This document shows, piece after piece, positions 1 to 12,412 of a DNA stretch of 64,000 bases (position 1 is its first letter; every line of letters starts with the position of its first letter). Both the position numbers and the translations under genes were made by a program. The notes under the pieces were generated by a model. That model was not told where the DNA came from. It saw only the letters and a list, made by a program, of their open reading frames with translations, and made no database searches. Origin of the DNA: Adenophora triphylla var. japonica (lineage: Eukaryota; Streptophyta; Magnoliopsida; Asterales; Campanulaceae); NCBI GenBank assembly GCA_022495995.1, contig JAFEMH010002080.1:310001-374000 (forward strand), read 5' to 3'.

Positions 1-55
1 TATTGTCTGTTATATTTAACTATCTTATTAAAAAAATTTGTAGGAACGTGAACGT

Positions 56-427
56 ATGACTGCGTCTAACAGGAAGAGGAAGGCCGAGAAGGCAGCAACG
101 AAATTTCCCGGACGCACCAAAAAGAAACATGACAGGCTTGTTTTGGTTGATGAGAGTTCTGAGGATGATGATGAGACGGGTATTCCCGAGGCAGATGCGG
201 AGGTCTTAGTTTCTGACTCTGATGAGGGTGAGGAGGAGGAGGAGGAGGAGGAGGGGGAGGAGGAGGAGGCGACGGAGGCGGAGGAGGAGGCGGCGGAGGA
301 GGAGGAGGAGGCGGCGGAGGAGGAGGAGGAGGCGGAGGCGGAGATACGTGATGTTAGACCATTGAGGCATGGGAGGACGGATTGGGTTGTCTACGATTCA
401 TGCTTTTTGGAAGAAGTTGGACATTGA
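56..427 (+). other. Acidic low-complexity ORF fragment
   Basis: This is a 123-codon reading frame with a basic N-terminus (about residues 5-28, rich in Lys/Arg, resembling a nuclear localisation signal) followed by a long Glu/Asp tract encoded by GAG/GAG/GCG repeats (about 220-345). It overlaps the next frame and stops soon after it begins. A pyrimidine stretch ending in TAG lies just upstream (about 31-42), so the window may start inside an intron of a longer gene. I recognise no domain. It probably belongs to the same decayed transposon-derived gene as the next entry, but in another frame, so either an exon junction or a frameshift separates them. The function is unknown. Confidence 0.35.
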
Positions 428-869
428 GCCAGAGTACTGTCCAACTAGGTATTCGATCAATGAAAATTCTTTTGTAGCTGTGTGGAACGAAGTACAGAAC
501 GCACCTGAACCGATAAAGAGAAAGTTATTCCAAACGATAAATGAAGAGCTACATCCACAAACCAGAGATGCTTCTGAGCCACCTCATATTTCAAAGGCAA
601 ATAAACCCCGGACCGCCAGTTCGAGAATACTTTCAGATTGGGAGCATACAGACAGATATTTTGGAGTCCCCACTACACCACCCTCCACTGGCAACATGTC
701 TAGATCTTCATTCATTGCATCAACCCAATCGAGTATGATGTCGTGGGACTCAAACTCTTTGAAGTCCACGCCCAATCCGAAAGTAGCTTCAAACACTACA
801 CCATCTAGCCCTACTACTCCTACGTCTCTTCCACCACTAGCTGCTTCAACTCGTGGGAGAGGACGAGGT

Positions 870-904
<35 letters not shown>

Positions 905-1572
905 TCGGAGTCATGGTCGGGGTCGTGGAAAGGGAAATGGACAAGTCAAAGTCACTAGTCTACATACTTCTGGGTATACTATGTCATTAATGCCTTTCAT
1001 GATCCCATTTATTGAAGGCATCACAGATGTGAGGGGTGATGGACATTGTGGCTATAGAGCCGTAGCTGCGCAGATATACGGAGATGAGGACATGTGGCCT
1101 CAAGTCCGCACAGATTGTTGCCTTGAGCTGCATAGTCGACGCGAGCTTTATCAGAGAGTTATATCTTGGACAAGTATGGACGAGCTCTACAGTCGCAATT
1201 GCTTACTATTCCTCCCCGGCTCCTGAGTATTATTATATGATCCTCCCAGAGCTAGGGCACATCATTGCCACGAGGTATAATGTGGTGTTCATCTCGTACA
1301 CGCTAACCAGTGGCTTCACATGCCTTCCATCGGTACCACAAGGAGTAGGACCACCCACATACACACTTGTGCTTGGACACATTGGAAACCATTTTATATT
1401 GCTGCACATGTTAGATAATGATTACCCAATGCCATCGCCAGCGGTATATTGGGAGGCTCATCGTGATGCAAGCGCAAGTAACTTGGTCATGCCATACAGA
1501 GCTCGGATAGAGACATTCAACCGACTCTCAATTGCGTCGAACGAAGAAAGAGTTTCAAGAAATAGGCCATAG
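369..1572 (+). pseudogene. Decayed MULE/FAR1-like C-terminus with OTU cysteine protease domain
   Basis: Two overlapping frames (369-1226 and 1084-1572) read as one protein split by a frameshift near 1190. The first part (about 384-660) resembles the C-terminal tail of plant Mutator-like/FAR1-related proteins: a segment ending HAFWKKLDIEP, then a Pro-rich stretch. A Gly-Arg repeat follows (about 852-930). From about 1018 comes an OTU-type deubiquitinase domain with the nucleophile motif DGHCGYRA and, in the second frame, a GNHFILLHM motif that could hold the catalytic His. OTU domains joined to Mutator-type transposases are known in plants. No DDE catalytic core is visible here, so this is a remnant or the 3' part of a gene entering from the left. 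The family call is by motif only. Confidence 0.55.
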
Positions 1573-1770
1573 TATGAGTGTATCATTTGACTTATTGAGC
1601 CTTTTTTATTTGTATGTATGAATCATTAAAAACTGTTTGAAAGTTTGGATGTGTGATGTGAAATATGACAAAGTATACCATTTTTTATGATTTTTTTTCA
1701 AGAAAACTGTATTGGTCTTTGAATTTTCCAGTTTTTATGTTTGGAAGTATGAATTATGCAGACTGTTTAT

Positions 1771-1928
1771 TTCGTGTGATTATACAAGAATTTGTCAGAT
1801 ATGTTTCGTATGAAACTACACGAAATATTTGTTAATATTTCGTGTGAATATACACGAAATAACTCAATACATTTCGTGTATATTTATACGAAACATATCT
1901 GACAAATTCGTGTATAATCACACGAAAC
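1771..1928. repeat. Nested palindrome built from TTTCGTGT motifs
   Basis: The arms 1771-1811 and 1887-1928 are near-perfect inverted copies of about 41 bp. Between them sits a second smaller palindrome (about 1819-1846) made of the same CACGAAAT/ATTTCGTG words. The whole could fold into a long hairpin. It lies between the OTU remnant and the GRXS17 gene. It may be a foldback MITE. No clear target duplication was found. Confidence 0.7.
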
Positions 1929-2243
1929 GTCCGCATACGGGAGAGCAGTTTTGTCCATTTTTCGTGCCTTGCAAATAAGGTGCCTTGCAAATAAACACGC
2001 CCAATTTACAGTTGCACCCTAGTCGGTCCTTTTGTGCGAGATTTAAAACTACAGGGGTGGCATCGAAACTATTCAACCCCAAGCGATTGAGCAGAATATA
2101 ATGTGGTCTCCCTTTTTCCTCAGAAAATTCCCCATAAAAGCATCGAAGCCAACTCTAAAATTTCTCACAAGCACACAGCGTTGATGCTCAATTTTTCTGG
2201 GTAATTAGGGTTTTGAAAGTAGGGATTGATTGATAGAAAAAAG
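1929..2243 (+). promoter_or_regulatory. GRXS17 upstream region and 5' leader
   Basis: This stretch separates the palindrome from the GRXS17 start codon. A short direct repeat, GTGCCTTGCAAATAA, occurs twice at about 1964-1995. A weak TATA-like CCATAAAAG is at about 2131. A pyrimidine-rich leader follows. No firm promoter element can be named. Confidence 0.3.
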
Positions 2244-5200
2244 ATGGGTGGGTCTGTGAAAGATGTGCAATCAAAGGGAGAGCTTGATAATACGGTGCGG
2301 GAGGGTTCACCTGTAATTATGCACTTCTGGGCATCTTGGTGTGAAGCTTCTAAACACATGGACCAAGTCTTCTCTCATCTCTCCACTGATTTCCCTACTG
2401 CCCATTTCTTAAGGGTAAGCTTTTTTATCCCTCTCTGTGTTTCTTGTTTTGTTGGTGTTTTTTCAGTGTTTCTTGTTGTTAAATCTTTTTTGTTAGGAGT
2501 ATGTTCAATTTTATGTAAATTCAAGTAATAATCATAAGAAATCAAAGAAGGTTATATTGGAGACTGTAATTGTACAATTTATGCAAGTTATTGCAATACA
2601 AATGATTCTTTTTAGCCTAGGATTTGTTTGGTTAATGAATTAGGGAGGAAAGAAGTATTTAAGGGCTTGGGGAATAAGGAAACATAAGTAGAGGGATTTT
2701 ACTTTTGTTGAGTTTTTACATACAATAGCCTTTTCTCAGTCATTCATATTGAACAAAACTTGATTTATGATATTCTAGAGGCGAGAGGAAGGAGAAATCA
2801 ATTATTCTCTATGTCGATATTTTCTGGGTTCCTTGGAATTTGTTTTGTGTAGGTTTTAATGTTTCTCTGTGCAGTCTCGACTAACGGACTAACCAGCAAC
2901 TAATGATTCTGGTACCAGCTGGAAATAGTGTGTGTGTGTATGGGGGGGGGGAGAGGTTGAGCTGATTTTTATATGTATTCATGCCCATGAAAAATTTGGT
3001 GTGCGCTACATGTAGGAAACAAAATGGAGCACAAAACCATTATTCTTTTTGCATGTTTGTGGTTTGAGAGAGAAGGGGGGGGGGGGATTCGGGATCATGC
3101 TTGGACTGTCTTCTACTTGAGCACTTTGCATGTTAATATTAAAAGAAAAAATTGAGGTTTCATTTAGTGCAAAAATAGACAAGAAGTTGGAGCTTCCTGG
3201 TATTGATTATTACTTAGCTGAGTGTATCTTTTACGTTGTTTTATGATTAAGCAGAACTCACATCATCATCATATTGAAGATTATAATTTAACATCCAATT
3301 TCAAGCTAATAAATACTCCCTCCGTCCCACTAAAAGTGAACACTTTCGTTTTGGACCCGGGGATTAAGAGAAAGTGTAAGTTGTGTAAGTGTCGTGAGTA
3401 TGAAAAGTGATGTGGGAGAGAGAAAGTGAGATAGGGAATAGTAAGTGGATAGTTGTTGTGAGTATGCAAGTGGGTTCCATTGAATAAGGAAGTATATAAA
3501 TATTTCCATTTTAGGGAAGTGTAATATTTAGTGTGACACCCAAAAAGGTAAAGAGTGTAACTTTTAATGGGATGGAAGGAGGGAGTATACCTTCAAAAGA
3601 TTGTTTGTTCCTGGTTAGTGAATAAAAGCATGGCCCTTTGGCTCAATCATTTATGGCACCATATAACTTCCTAATCTGAAGTCAGAAGTACCTACTTTAA
3701 TAAATGTATTTTAGTTATCATGTGATCATACATGGAGGAGACCATGACCCGGAAATGATATGTCGAGAGAATTTCATCTGAAGTGGTGGTATTCGTGTTC
3801 CCTGCTCTAGAGAAGGTTTAATCATGGATTTACTTGGTGGTGTGGGATACTGTGCCCTGTGACGAGAGGCAGAGCATGAGTACTTTGAGCATAGTCTTAT
3901 TCTTGCGTATTAATAGCAGGTGGCTTTATCCTTCCATAGAAAGGAATTTGGCAAACGAAAAAAGTGAAAATTGCGTTACAAATGGTTGAAGATAAAACTT
4001 TCTGGTATTAGTCCTTGGATTGTGTTATACTCGGATGGTCATCTTATACATTTATGCATCATGATCTGGTTAGAGGAAAAGATCTAGCATCATTGTTCAT
4101 CTTTTGCTAGTGGAAGCAGGAAGAATTTAAGGAGTTATACCTGGAAAGTAATGCTTTTGTATCACTTTTGATACTAATAGCTTTTGAAAACAAGTAACTT
4201 TCATAACTAGACCAAGACCAATTAGTTAATTGAGTGTGTGTGGTTACTTTTTGTTTTCCTTTGTGGGTCCTGCTAAGGGACTGGTTAAGGATGCATTTTT
4301 TAAAGCTTTATAGTGTGAATATCCCCGAATACATGGGAGATCGTTACCAATACGTTGGGCATATCCACACTGTAAATTTGTCCTGATTGTGTACTCTTAA
4401 TAATTATGCTATTGCCTGTATTCTTAATTCACAATTCTTTTTCTTTTGGGGTAGGTAGAGAGGAGGGGAGTGTATGTGTGTGGGGGTTGGGGGGAGGAGT
4501 TGCTAGCTGATGATTGAGATGCCCCCACAGTTCGACTAACCCGTTCCAACCTTGTGTACATCATGTATGTCAGTATGTGGAAGTAGACGTATACGTGACT
4601 TAACACTCTATAGAGCATTGGATATGGGGTAGAACTAGTGTTTTGTTCTTTTTTGTTGAAAAGGGAAATTTGATACAATGTAGAAGGTGCAGGTCTACAA
4701 TTTACTATGATATAATGTGGAGCGAAGGACGCATAGAATTTTGGGGATGTGCCATCCTCTCTTTAGTCTATAAGGATAGAGGGTTGTTTGTCATCTTTTC
4801 AACATTTGGGGCTTTAGACGTATTTATGATCCGAATATTTGTAAGGGTTGGTGGGGTTTTAATTTAGGGTTGGATTTTATTTGGTTTTTGATATATTTTT
4901 CTTGTCTTGTTTTTCCAATTTCCTTAGTAAGGGGGATCCTTCTCTCTCTTGACCTTTGACCTTTGCTGATCCACGACAACACTATCAACGTTCTGTTGTG
5001 CAATTGTGGTCTATCAGTTCAGTTCTATCCCATAATACTTGATCAATGGTGAGACACAACAACCATGCAACAATTCATATGAAAGTAATCAATAAGAAAA
5101 AAAAACAAAACACACAACGTTTGTTAACCCTGTCCATCGCAACAACAATTATATATGGGGGCAGTATCAAGCCAGGATATCGACTAATATTACAATCTAT

Positions 5201-8200
5201 GGTGTTACAATATCGCTCATGTCTACAACAATAAACATAACCTTCGAATATGAATACACTCTAGAAACATATAACCCTAGACATATCTTGGACCATCAAT
5301 GGAATGCCCCTAAGGGCCCCTAAGGGCACTCCCACAGAACCTCACTGCTCCTAGGCTCTCTGTAGGTCTCACATATTCTTTCTGGCTAACACAAATTAGC
5401 AACGACTAATTTGATCAACTACTAGCAGCACAATATTCTAGGTCATTCCTTGTATTTATAGAAACAACAAACCTAAACCCTAAATGATTCTAATTCCTTC
5501 TCCAAGAAGTAATATGCTTCCTGTCCATGAAAAGAATCATGTTGCCAAAAGAGTCCACGTCAAAATAGAAAACAAATCCAACCCTAGGCGTGAGAGGAAT
5601 CCCGAAATACAGAGGAAAATAGATTCGCGCGTAAGAGCCCTCTTAAGGAGGCCTCTTACCTGCTCCCAAGAGCCCTCTTCAGGAGGCCGCATGGGCCATC
5701 ATAATTGCCCACTTCCAGATTACTACCTAGTCCTCTTCAGGAGGCCTCTTAGCCTGCTCTAAATTTTTCCTTTTCTTCGTGCAACCTTAATCCGCCAATC
5801 CCGGTTTGTATCCACTCCCAACACGTTCCTTATCACAGTTATATGGTTACTGGTTGAACTATGCTTAAGTGAGGATGTAGATGTCTTGGAAGTTGGTAGT
5901 GGTTAACACAAATCAAAGGACTGCAGTTCATATTGGTCATCTTATGTTGCTCTTACTACGACACAAATATGGATTTTGCATGTGTTCTTGATAAAATGAC
6001 ACTTCTCATTCTGTATAAAGTGCAAGGCTTAATTGAAATGTGCAGTTGAGAAGGAAATTATTGTTATTTTGTACGCAGATTGTCTTTCAATTGTTTTTAT
6101 TTAGTCAATCTACGAGTATCTGACTGGTACTTTCGTGGAAGTTAATGTATTACTGTTATGAAAATGTGAGAGTGACACATTTGGATTCCTGTCATCTGAA
6201 AAGAGCATTTTGGTGTTGTTCTTGCCATCCATGTGGCTGTATACTTCATTTATATTTTATATTGGCTTGTGAATTCTAGGTTGAAGCTGAAGAACAACCT
6301 GAAATCTCGGAGGCTTATTCAGTTTCTGCTGTACCTTACTTTGTCTTCTTCAAGGTACTCTTGAAAATTTTGCTCATTTGTTTCCCCTTTTTGTTTTTTC
6401 TGAAGATCATGCACAGTGCTGAAACCTTTGAAAACACAGATTTGCATTTCTTGTCATATAATAAGCTTGATCAATTCAGTTCAAGTTTGGCTCAGAAAGA
6501 AGTCATCACCTTCCACTCCCTGTGTTTATTTCTGCTTAAAGAACCTTAAAGTAGCTTCTCGACTTGTTAGGAAACTCTTGACATTATGTTACAAAATGTT
6601 ACTCATATACATATTTTTAGTAGGCAAAATGTTATTCATAACTGTTCTTAAATGAAGAGTCCTACTTTTCGCTTCAGAAGGCAAATACCTTGGGTGTAGT
6701 GAGAATGCATTTTGTTTTACTCCCTCTGTCCCATAAAGATAGTCCCACTTTTTAGAGGTGGATTTGATTGAAGTTTGACTAAAGATTTAGAAAAGACTAA
6801 TCATCCAGATGAAAATCTTAAAAATTGTTATTGGTAGTACTTTAAATGGTGTATCATTAACAATTTTTATATTTTCATTTGGATATATAATCTTTCCTAA
6901 ATCTTTTGTCAAAGTTCAGTGAAATCAACCATATCAAACTTGAGATATCCTTCTTTGGATAGGATGGCAAGGCAATTGACACACTGGAAGGTGCAAATCC
7001 ATCTAGTTTGGCCAACAAAGTTGCTAAGATTGCTGGGTCAATCAACCCCGGGGAGCCTGCAGCTCCGGCCAGTTTAGGGATGGCTGCCGCACCTACTATT
7101 CTTGAAACCGTGAAGGTCTTTGTTCAACAGAATGGCTCTTCTCAACTTGAAAGCCAATCACTTGCTGGTGTTAGTGACGGACTAAATAAGCGACTTCAGC
7201 AGCTCATTGATTCTCACCCAGTTATGCTTTTCATGAAGGGAACCCCTGAAGAACCCAAGTGTGGTTTTAGTCGAAAACTTGTTGAAATCTTGAAGGACGA
7301 AAAAGTCAAATTTGGAAGCTTTGATATTCTGACGGATAACGAGGTCCGCGAGGGCTTGAAGAAGTTTTCTAACTGGCCCACATTTCCTCAGCTATACTGC
7401 AAGGGAGAGCTTCTTGGAGGGTCTGATATTGCAATTGCAATGCATGAAAGTGGTGAACTGAAAGAAGTTTTTAGTGAGCATGGAATTGGAACTTCTGATT
7501 CGGGTGAGTCAAAAGCATCTGAGCTTGGTGGTCAAAATGGTGGTGTATCGGGTCCTACTGGCTTGAGTATAACCTTAAGCTCCCGTCTTGAAACTCTGAT
7601 AAACTCAGCCCCAGTTATGCTCTTCATGAAGGGAACACCGGATAAACCTAAATGCGGTTTCAGCCGAAAGGTTGTTGACTTTTTCCCTATTCCTTTCTTA
7701 TTTCCATTATGCCCCCCTTAATGAATGTCCATTTTCTAAGACAATTGTCCCTAAATGAGTGTCCATTTTAAAGGAAGCTACCAAATTCACCTAAACAAAT
7801 ATCAATATTCGAATGCGTGCTGATAGTAATGTCTATAAGGTGGGTAGTAAGGGTACTTATGTATATTTGACACTGAAATTGTTCAAAAAGTCATCCTTAC
7901 AAAATGTCCATCAAAGTAAAAAAAAAAAAGGGCACTCATTTAGGGACGGAGGGAGTAGTTTGTATGATGATTTAATCTCTCTTCTATTTTGGGTAAAAAA
8001 TTAATCCCATTGCTGCTTGTATTTTTTTAGGTAGTCGATATTCTGCAAGAAATGAAGGTGGAATTCAAAACTTTTGATATTCTGTCGGATGAGGAAGTGA
8101 GACAAGGGCTCAAAGTATATTCAAACTGGTCTAGCTACCCACAACTATACATAAAGTCCGAACTTATTGGTGGCTCGGACATAGTTTTGGAAATGCAGAA

Positions 8201-8546
8201 GAGTGGGGAGCTGGAAAAGGTCTTAGCAGAAAAAGGGGTATTTTCTCTCGAGGACCGTCTCAAGAAGTTGGTCAACTCTTCCCCCGTCATGCTCTTTATG
8301 AAGGGTACCCCAGATTCTCCACAATGTGGTTTCAGTTCAAAGGTAGTTAATGCCCTCAGGGGGGAGGGAATAAAGTTTGGATCTTTTGATATTCTTGGTG
8401 ACGAGGAAGTGAGGCAGGGGTTGAAGACTTTCTCCAACTGGCCTACATTTCCACAGCTTTATTATAAAGGGGAATTGATTGGAGGTTGCGATATCATCTT
8501 GGAGCTTAAAAGTAATGGTGAATTGGGATCTACCCTTTCCGAGTAA
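2244..8546 (+). CDS. GRXS17: Monothiol glutaredoxin S17 (Trx-like domain plus three Grx domains)
   Basis: This is a cytosolic/nuclear multidomain monothiol glutaredoxin. In the known family it binds Fe-S clusters with glutathione and supports redox and heat tolerance. The exons I deduce are 2244-2414, 6280-6354, 6963-7670 and 8031-8546. All junctions are phase 0 with GT/AG, giving 489 residues, which matches the usual length of about 488. Residues 1-105 form a thioredoxin-like domain with a WCEAS site. Three Grx domains follow (about 152-255, 288-384 and 389-489), each with CGFS; the cysteines are near 182, 313 and 417. The start is ATG 2244; an upstream in-frame TTG at 2226 is not a start. 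Intron 1 (3.9 kb) holds a Stowaway MITE and a solo LTR, intron 2 a foldback, and intron 3 another MITE. No lesions were seen in the coding sequence. Confidence 0.96.
3314..3587. mobile_element. Stowaway-like MITE in GRXS17 intron 1
   Basis: The ends are TACTCCCTCCGTCCCAC and its inverted copy GGAAGGAGGGAGTA. TA lies at both borders, as expected for Tc1/mariner-derived Stowaway elements. It is about 274 bp and has no coding capacity. Confidence 0.85.
4994..5823 (-). mobile_element. Solo LTR in GRXS17 intron 1
   Basis: An 830-bp segment begins TGTTGTG and ends CCCAACA. It is flanked by the 5-bp direct repeat CGTTC (4989-4993 and 5824-5828). A TATAAATA box reads on the minus strand at about 5459-5452, so the LTR is minus-oriented. 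No internal coding region is present, so this is the product of LTR-LTR recombination. A short GGAGGCCTCTT repeat occurs about three times inside (5640-5755). Confidence 0.85.
6718..6962. mobile_element. Foldback MITE abutting GRXS17 exon 3
   Basis: The left end TACTCCCTCTGTCCCATA is Stowaway-like. The interior (about 6762-6930) is a long inverted repeat built on AAGTTTGACTAAAGATTTAG. The right terminus is degraded and runs up to the exon 3 splice acceptor at 6961-6962, so the last MITE bases seem to be part of the acceptor region. Confidence 0.6.
7737..7957. mobile_element. Stowaway-like MITE in GRXS17 intron 3
   Basis: The inverted arms GTCCCTAAATGAGTG (7747-7761) and CACTCATTTAGGGAC (7933-7947) flank an AT-rich core. 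The right tip GACGGAGGGAGTA is intact and the left tip is worn. It occupies most of the 360-bp intron. Confidence 0.7.
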
Positions 8547-10020
8547 GTCCATTATTTCAAAACATTTGAATCAGAACCTTTTCTAGGTACCATTTAACCG
8601 AGGTTTTGTGAACAATAAGCACACTATACTTGTCCGTGGTTACTTCGTATGTGTGCTATTTTAAAGGTTATTATGATATTTAACTCCGAAAGGCTTTGTT
8701 GTTGAGTGTAACCAAGCAGCATTTTAGCATGTGAGATGGGCTAAAGTTTTTGTGGGCATATGTGGTTGTGTTTCTGCTTATGAATTGAAACTGGTATTCT
8801 GTGTAGAACTTGGAACAAACCAAGGCTCATTGTGCAGCCCCAACATGCCTAGGATATTCCATATTTAGTGTGTTTTTGGTCATTTTAATCGGGAAATATG
8901 GAGGAATTCATTGTGCAACGAGCTTTACTAAAAAAAAATAAAAATAGAAATTACTCTCTTCATCCCAAAAAATGAATGCCCATGTTTGGTACCCAAGAAC
9001 AAATTTGGATATTCATTTTTGGGACAGAAGGAAGTAGTTAATTGCTGTTTGATTTGTAGTCAGAGACGAGACTGTGCAAATGCAAATAATTCAAAAAAAA
9101 TATCTTTCTTTTTTGCCAAAAGGATGTAGACGTTAAATGTTAATATTAAACATTACTATTTACATAGATAACTTTATTTTACAATCACTACAGAAGAGTT
9201 TACAAAAGATGAAAGGTCTCTTAAGTTTATTTACCCATTTCACCCCACCATTCACAATTACTGTCTCTTCGATCACAGTCAACTCTATGTCAATAAATAA
9301 GTAAAAATTTCTCACTAACCTCCGCTTTAGCCTTTCCTATCATCAAGTACAGTTGTACGAAATTAAAAATAACAACAATCAAGTACAGACCCTCAGCGGC
9401 GGCCAAAACTCGTTACAGTGATCGAAAAACACTTAAACTGAAACTTCGGTACTCCACAACGCCTTTTCCCCTTTGAAACACCAAAACCTGGAGTTTTTAT
9501 AACTGCTCACACAAACAAAATTCAATCAGGAACGGAAAGGCGTGAGGAACTCAGACAACCATTGTTAAGAGCAACAGTATCTTAAAGAATTATAAATAAG
9601 GTAGATAAAACTTTGGTACCCATGTTATATGGCATCCTAGTAGAAATGGCCATGATCAATGGCACAAAATATCACTGACATCTTCCCTCATCATGCCTTT
9701 TTACCCTTTTGCCATCGATAAAATAGTGAAGGCCTCAAGGTTGTCTGGAATTACAATTGGGAACCCCCACCAACATTCCAAACCCAGTTGCAACTTGTTG
9801 AAAGGTGGCTGCTGATTTCTCTCTCAACATTACACAGAATGGCTAGCCAGCATTGTCATGTGCAGATGTCATATATCTTTCTTCTTTGATGTCATAGAAC
9901 AATTGTAGGCTAGAAACGTAAAATGAAACATCTATCCGTCTGAGAAAACTTGCTCTGTTTATGAAAAGGTGCACGATTTACCAAGTTGCAAGGGACCCTA
10001 AAAGGATATTCTAGCAGAGG
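8547..10020. other. Convergent intergenic region GRXS17 / PPR
   Basis: These are the 3' flanks of two tail-to-tail genes. Apart from the 85-bp MITE at 8952-9036 I see only AT-rich sequence and probable untranslated 3' ends. No RNA gene or conserved ORF is recognised. Confidence 0.6.
8952..9036. mobile_element. Very short Stowaway-like MITE
   Basis: An 85-bp foldback. It starts TACTCTCTTCATCCCAAA and ends with the inverted form TTTGGGACAGAAGGAAGTA. It has almost no loop and TA at both edges. It is probably an internally deleted Stowaway. Confidence 0.7.
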
Positions 10021-12412
10021 CTACAGTTGAAGTAATGAAAAAGAGTTTTTGGATACTTTACTGTTTTTCTGCTTCAATGCAAGGATCTTCTTGGTTTCTT
10101 CATCTTCAGTAATGTTATCAGCTTTCATGCCATCTAGAAGTATATCTACCTCTTTATGATTTCTAATGTATGCTTTAAGCAAGGTATGATACATCCTCTT
10201 ATTCACTGGGATAACATTTCTCAATAAACCCACAAACGATTCCACATCTTCCAAACTGCCCATTTCACCTAACCAATTCAATATAGTTGCAGTAACATTC
10301 GGGTTCAACTTCAATCCTTTCCTTTCCACATGTAAAGATAGAGCTGCCTTCATGCAATCTAAGCCTTTCTCCACCTCTCCCTGCTGCACGAATCCTGTTG
10401 CCACTCTTCCCCAACTATCTGGAGTGGTTTCTTTACCTTTCTCTGCCAAGTCATTGAGCAATGTCTTGGCTCTATCATACAACCCTCTATCAATATATCC
10501 AACAATGAGAGCATATGGGACCCGGAAATCATAGCAGTTTCCAGAAGATTCCCACTCCTGCAGCAATTTCTCAGCTTCCTCAAGCTCATCAAGCTTTAAC
10601 AAAGATTGTAACATTGCTATGTAGTCTCTGTTAATGCACCTCTTACAAGAAGTCTTTTCAAGACCCCACAATCTAAGAACATCATTCTTATTTCCTAGAC
10701 TTGTGTGCAGCGAAATTAGGTGGTTATAGGCAACACCACCATTTTTTCTATCAAGTTTCTCCTCTGATTTCTTTAAAGCAGTGTTTGCCTTATCTCTAAG
10801 GTCTGCTTTAATGTAGAAATTTGCCACAACAGCATATGTATTCCAGTCCATGACCATATCTGGCTGGTTCTCCATTTCTATTAATACTTTCTCCATTCCC
10901 TCGATATCTTTTCTCTCCCCATACAAATTCATACAGATTCTGTAGCTAAGGCTGTCAGGGGAGACTCCACTCTCTTTCATTTCTATTAGCAAATCATGGA
11001 CTTTCTCATTCTGTCCGATATATATACAAAGGCACATGATGTCATTGTAAGCAAGAGACGATAATTTAATACCTATCTCCTTCATTTTCTGAATATGTGA
11101 GAAAACCTTCGCAGTCTGACGCTGTCGGACATAACAATGCAGGAGAGCACCGTATGTTTTATCAGTTTTATCTTTGTCACTCAAGTTATTGAAATAGTTT
11201 TCTGCAGAAAGATACCCATGGACCTTTCCAATCAAATCCAACTGCACAGCACGTTCTATTGGTGTTAATGTGCAAATGCCTCTTTTATCCATCCACTTAG
11301 AAACCTGCACGTAACCCATTACCAAGTTGGAATCTCAAGTTGTTTGATTATTCATCTGAATTCACACCCGAAATTAGGATTACGACATTGAATGAAGTAG
11401 AGAACGAATGATTGTTGATTTAGTGTTTGGGTTGGGTATTTTTGGAATTAAGATTTTATGGAAGAGTTAGATATGAAAAAAAAGTTCAAGGCAAATTAAG
11501 TGATAGTTTTATATCTGAAAATTAAGTGGAAAATAAGAGGCATTTAGATCTGAAAGAAAAAAAAAACAGTCTGAATTGTTTTATTCTGATGCATTCACCC
11601 ATTTAGATCTAGATCTGAATAAGAGATGAAAATGAAAAACAAAGAGGCCTAAGTGAAACACTTGATGAGACCATTGCTGAAAATTTCAGCACGTCACTAT
11701 TTGAATTAAATGAGTGCCCAAGCAGTAGGCATGGGGCACTACAGAGGTTGAGGTCTTAAACGAAAAACATCCCTTCCCCAAAACGCACTTATGCGCGCGC
11801 ACACACACACAAATACACACTAACACTAAAGCCTCAAATAGAAAAGAAAAAAAAAACTGATTTGCATTTAAGATAAATTGATATTGTTGGATGTTCAATG
11901 CAATGATAATTTTGAAATTCACTGATTCACTCATTTATGAAATGGTTGAATTGAATCTTGGTCACGGGTTTCGATCTCCTCTCTGGGTGGAAAATTCAGA
12001 TTGTCTACAGATTTAAAAGTAGATTATTAACAAAATATCACACATTCAAGTAAAAAATAAAGATAGAAATAAATTAAATAAATGTATGTTCATATTATCA
12101 CAGGAGCCTATAAGAACCAGGGGGATTAGGGTTAACCTCAAGTGCTTGAGAGAAGCGACCACGCTTGCGAAGGTCACGAATGATGCGCTGAAGCTCATCG
12201 AAATGGACTTTGTTTCCGTTTTCAATCCATTGATCGAGCTCCGGAGTCAACATCAAGCTAGGGTTTCCGAGTGGACTGATTTTCGAGTACAGTGTCATCT
12301 TCTTCTTCCCCTTCTTTTGCACATTTGCATGGAAAAATCGGCCGGCGCCATTGCCGATTATGTTTCGAATTAGGGTTTCGTGGAAAATCTGAAAGTTCCT
12401 CGATCGTATCAT
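10021..12412 (-). CDS. P-class pentatricopeptide repeat protein, probably mitochondrial
   Basis: There are two exons on the minus strand: exon 1 from 12412 to 12137 (92 codons) and exon 2 from 11304 to 10021, joined in phase 0 (GT at 12136-12135, AG at 11306-11305). The product is 519 residues. The N-terminus is Arg-rich and amphipathic, like a mitochondrial presequence. After RKRGRFSQALE the protein is a run of helical-hairpin PPR motifs of the kind TYGALLHCYVRQRQTAKVF, through to about residue 490. It has no E/DYW extension. It resembles the short intron-bearing Arabidopsis group typified by At2g20710. Such proteins bind organellar RNA, but the target cannot be told from sequence. The single intron is 832 bp. 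The frame is open and the gene looks functional. Confidence 0.92.

Noticed and set aside
4424..4867. Small ORFs in GRXS17 intron 1
   Set aside because: No similarity, and a position inside an intron; no support as genes.
8135..8552. Minus-strand ORFs over GRXS17 exon 4
   Set aside because: They are shadows of the conserved Grx coding frame.
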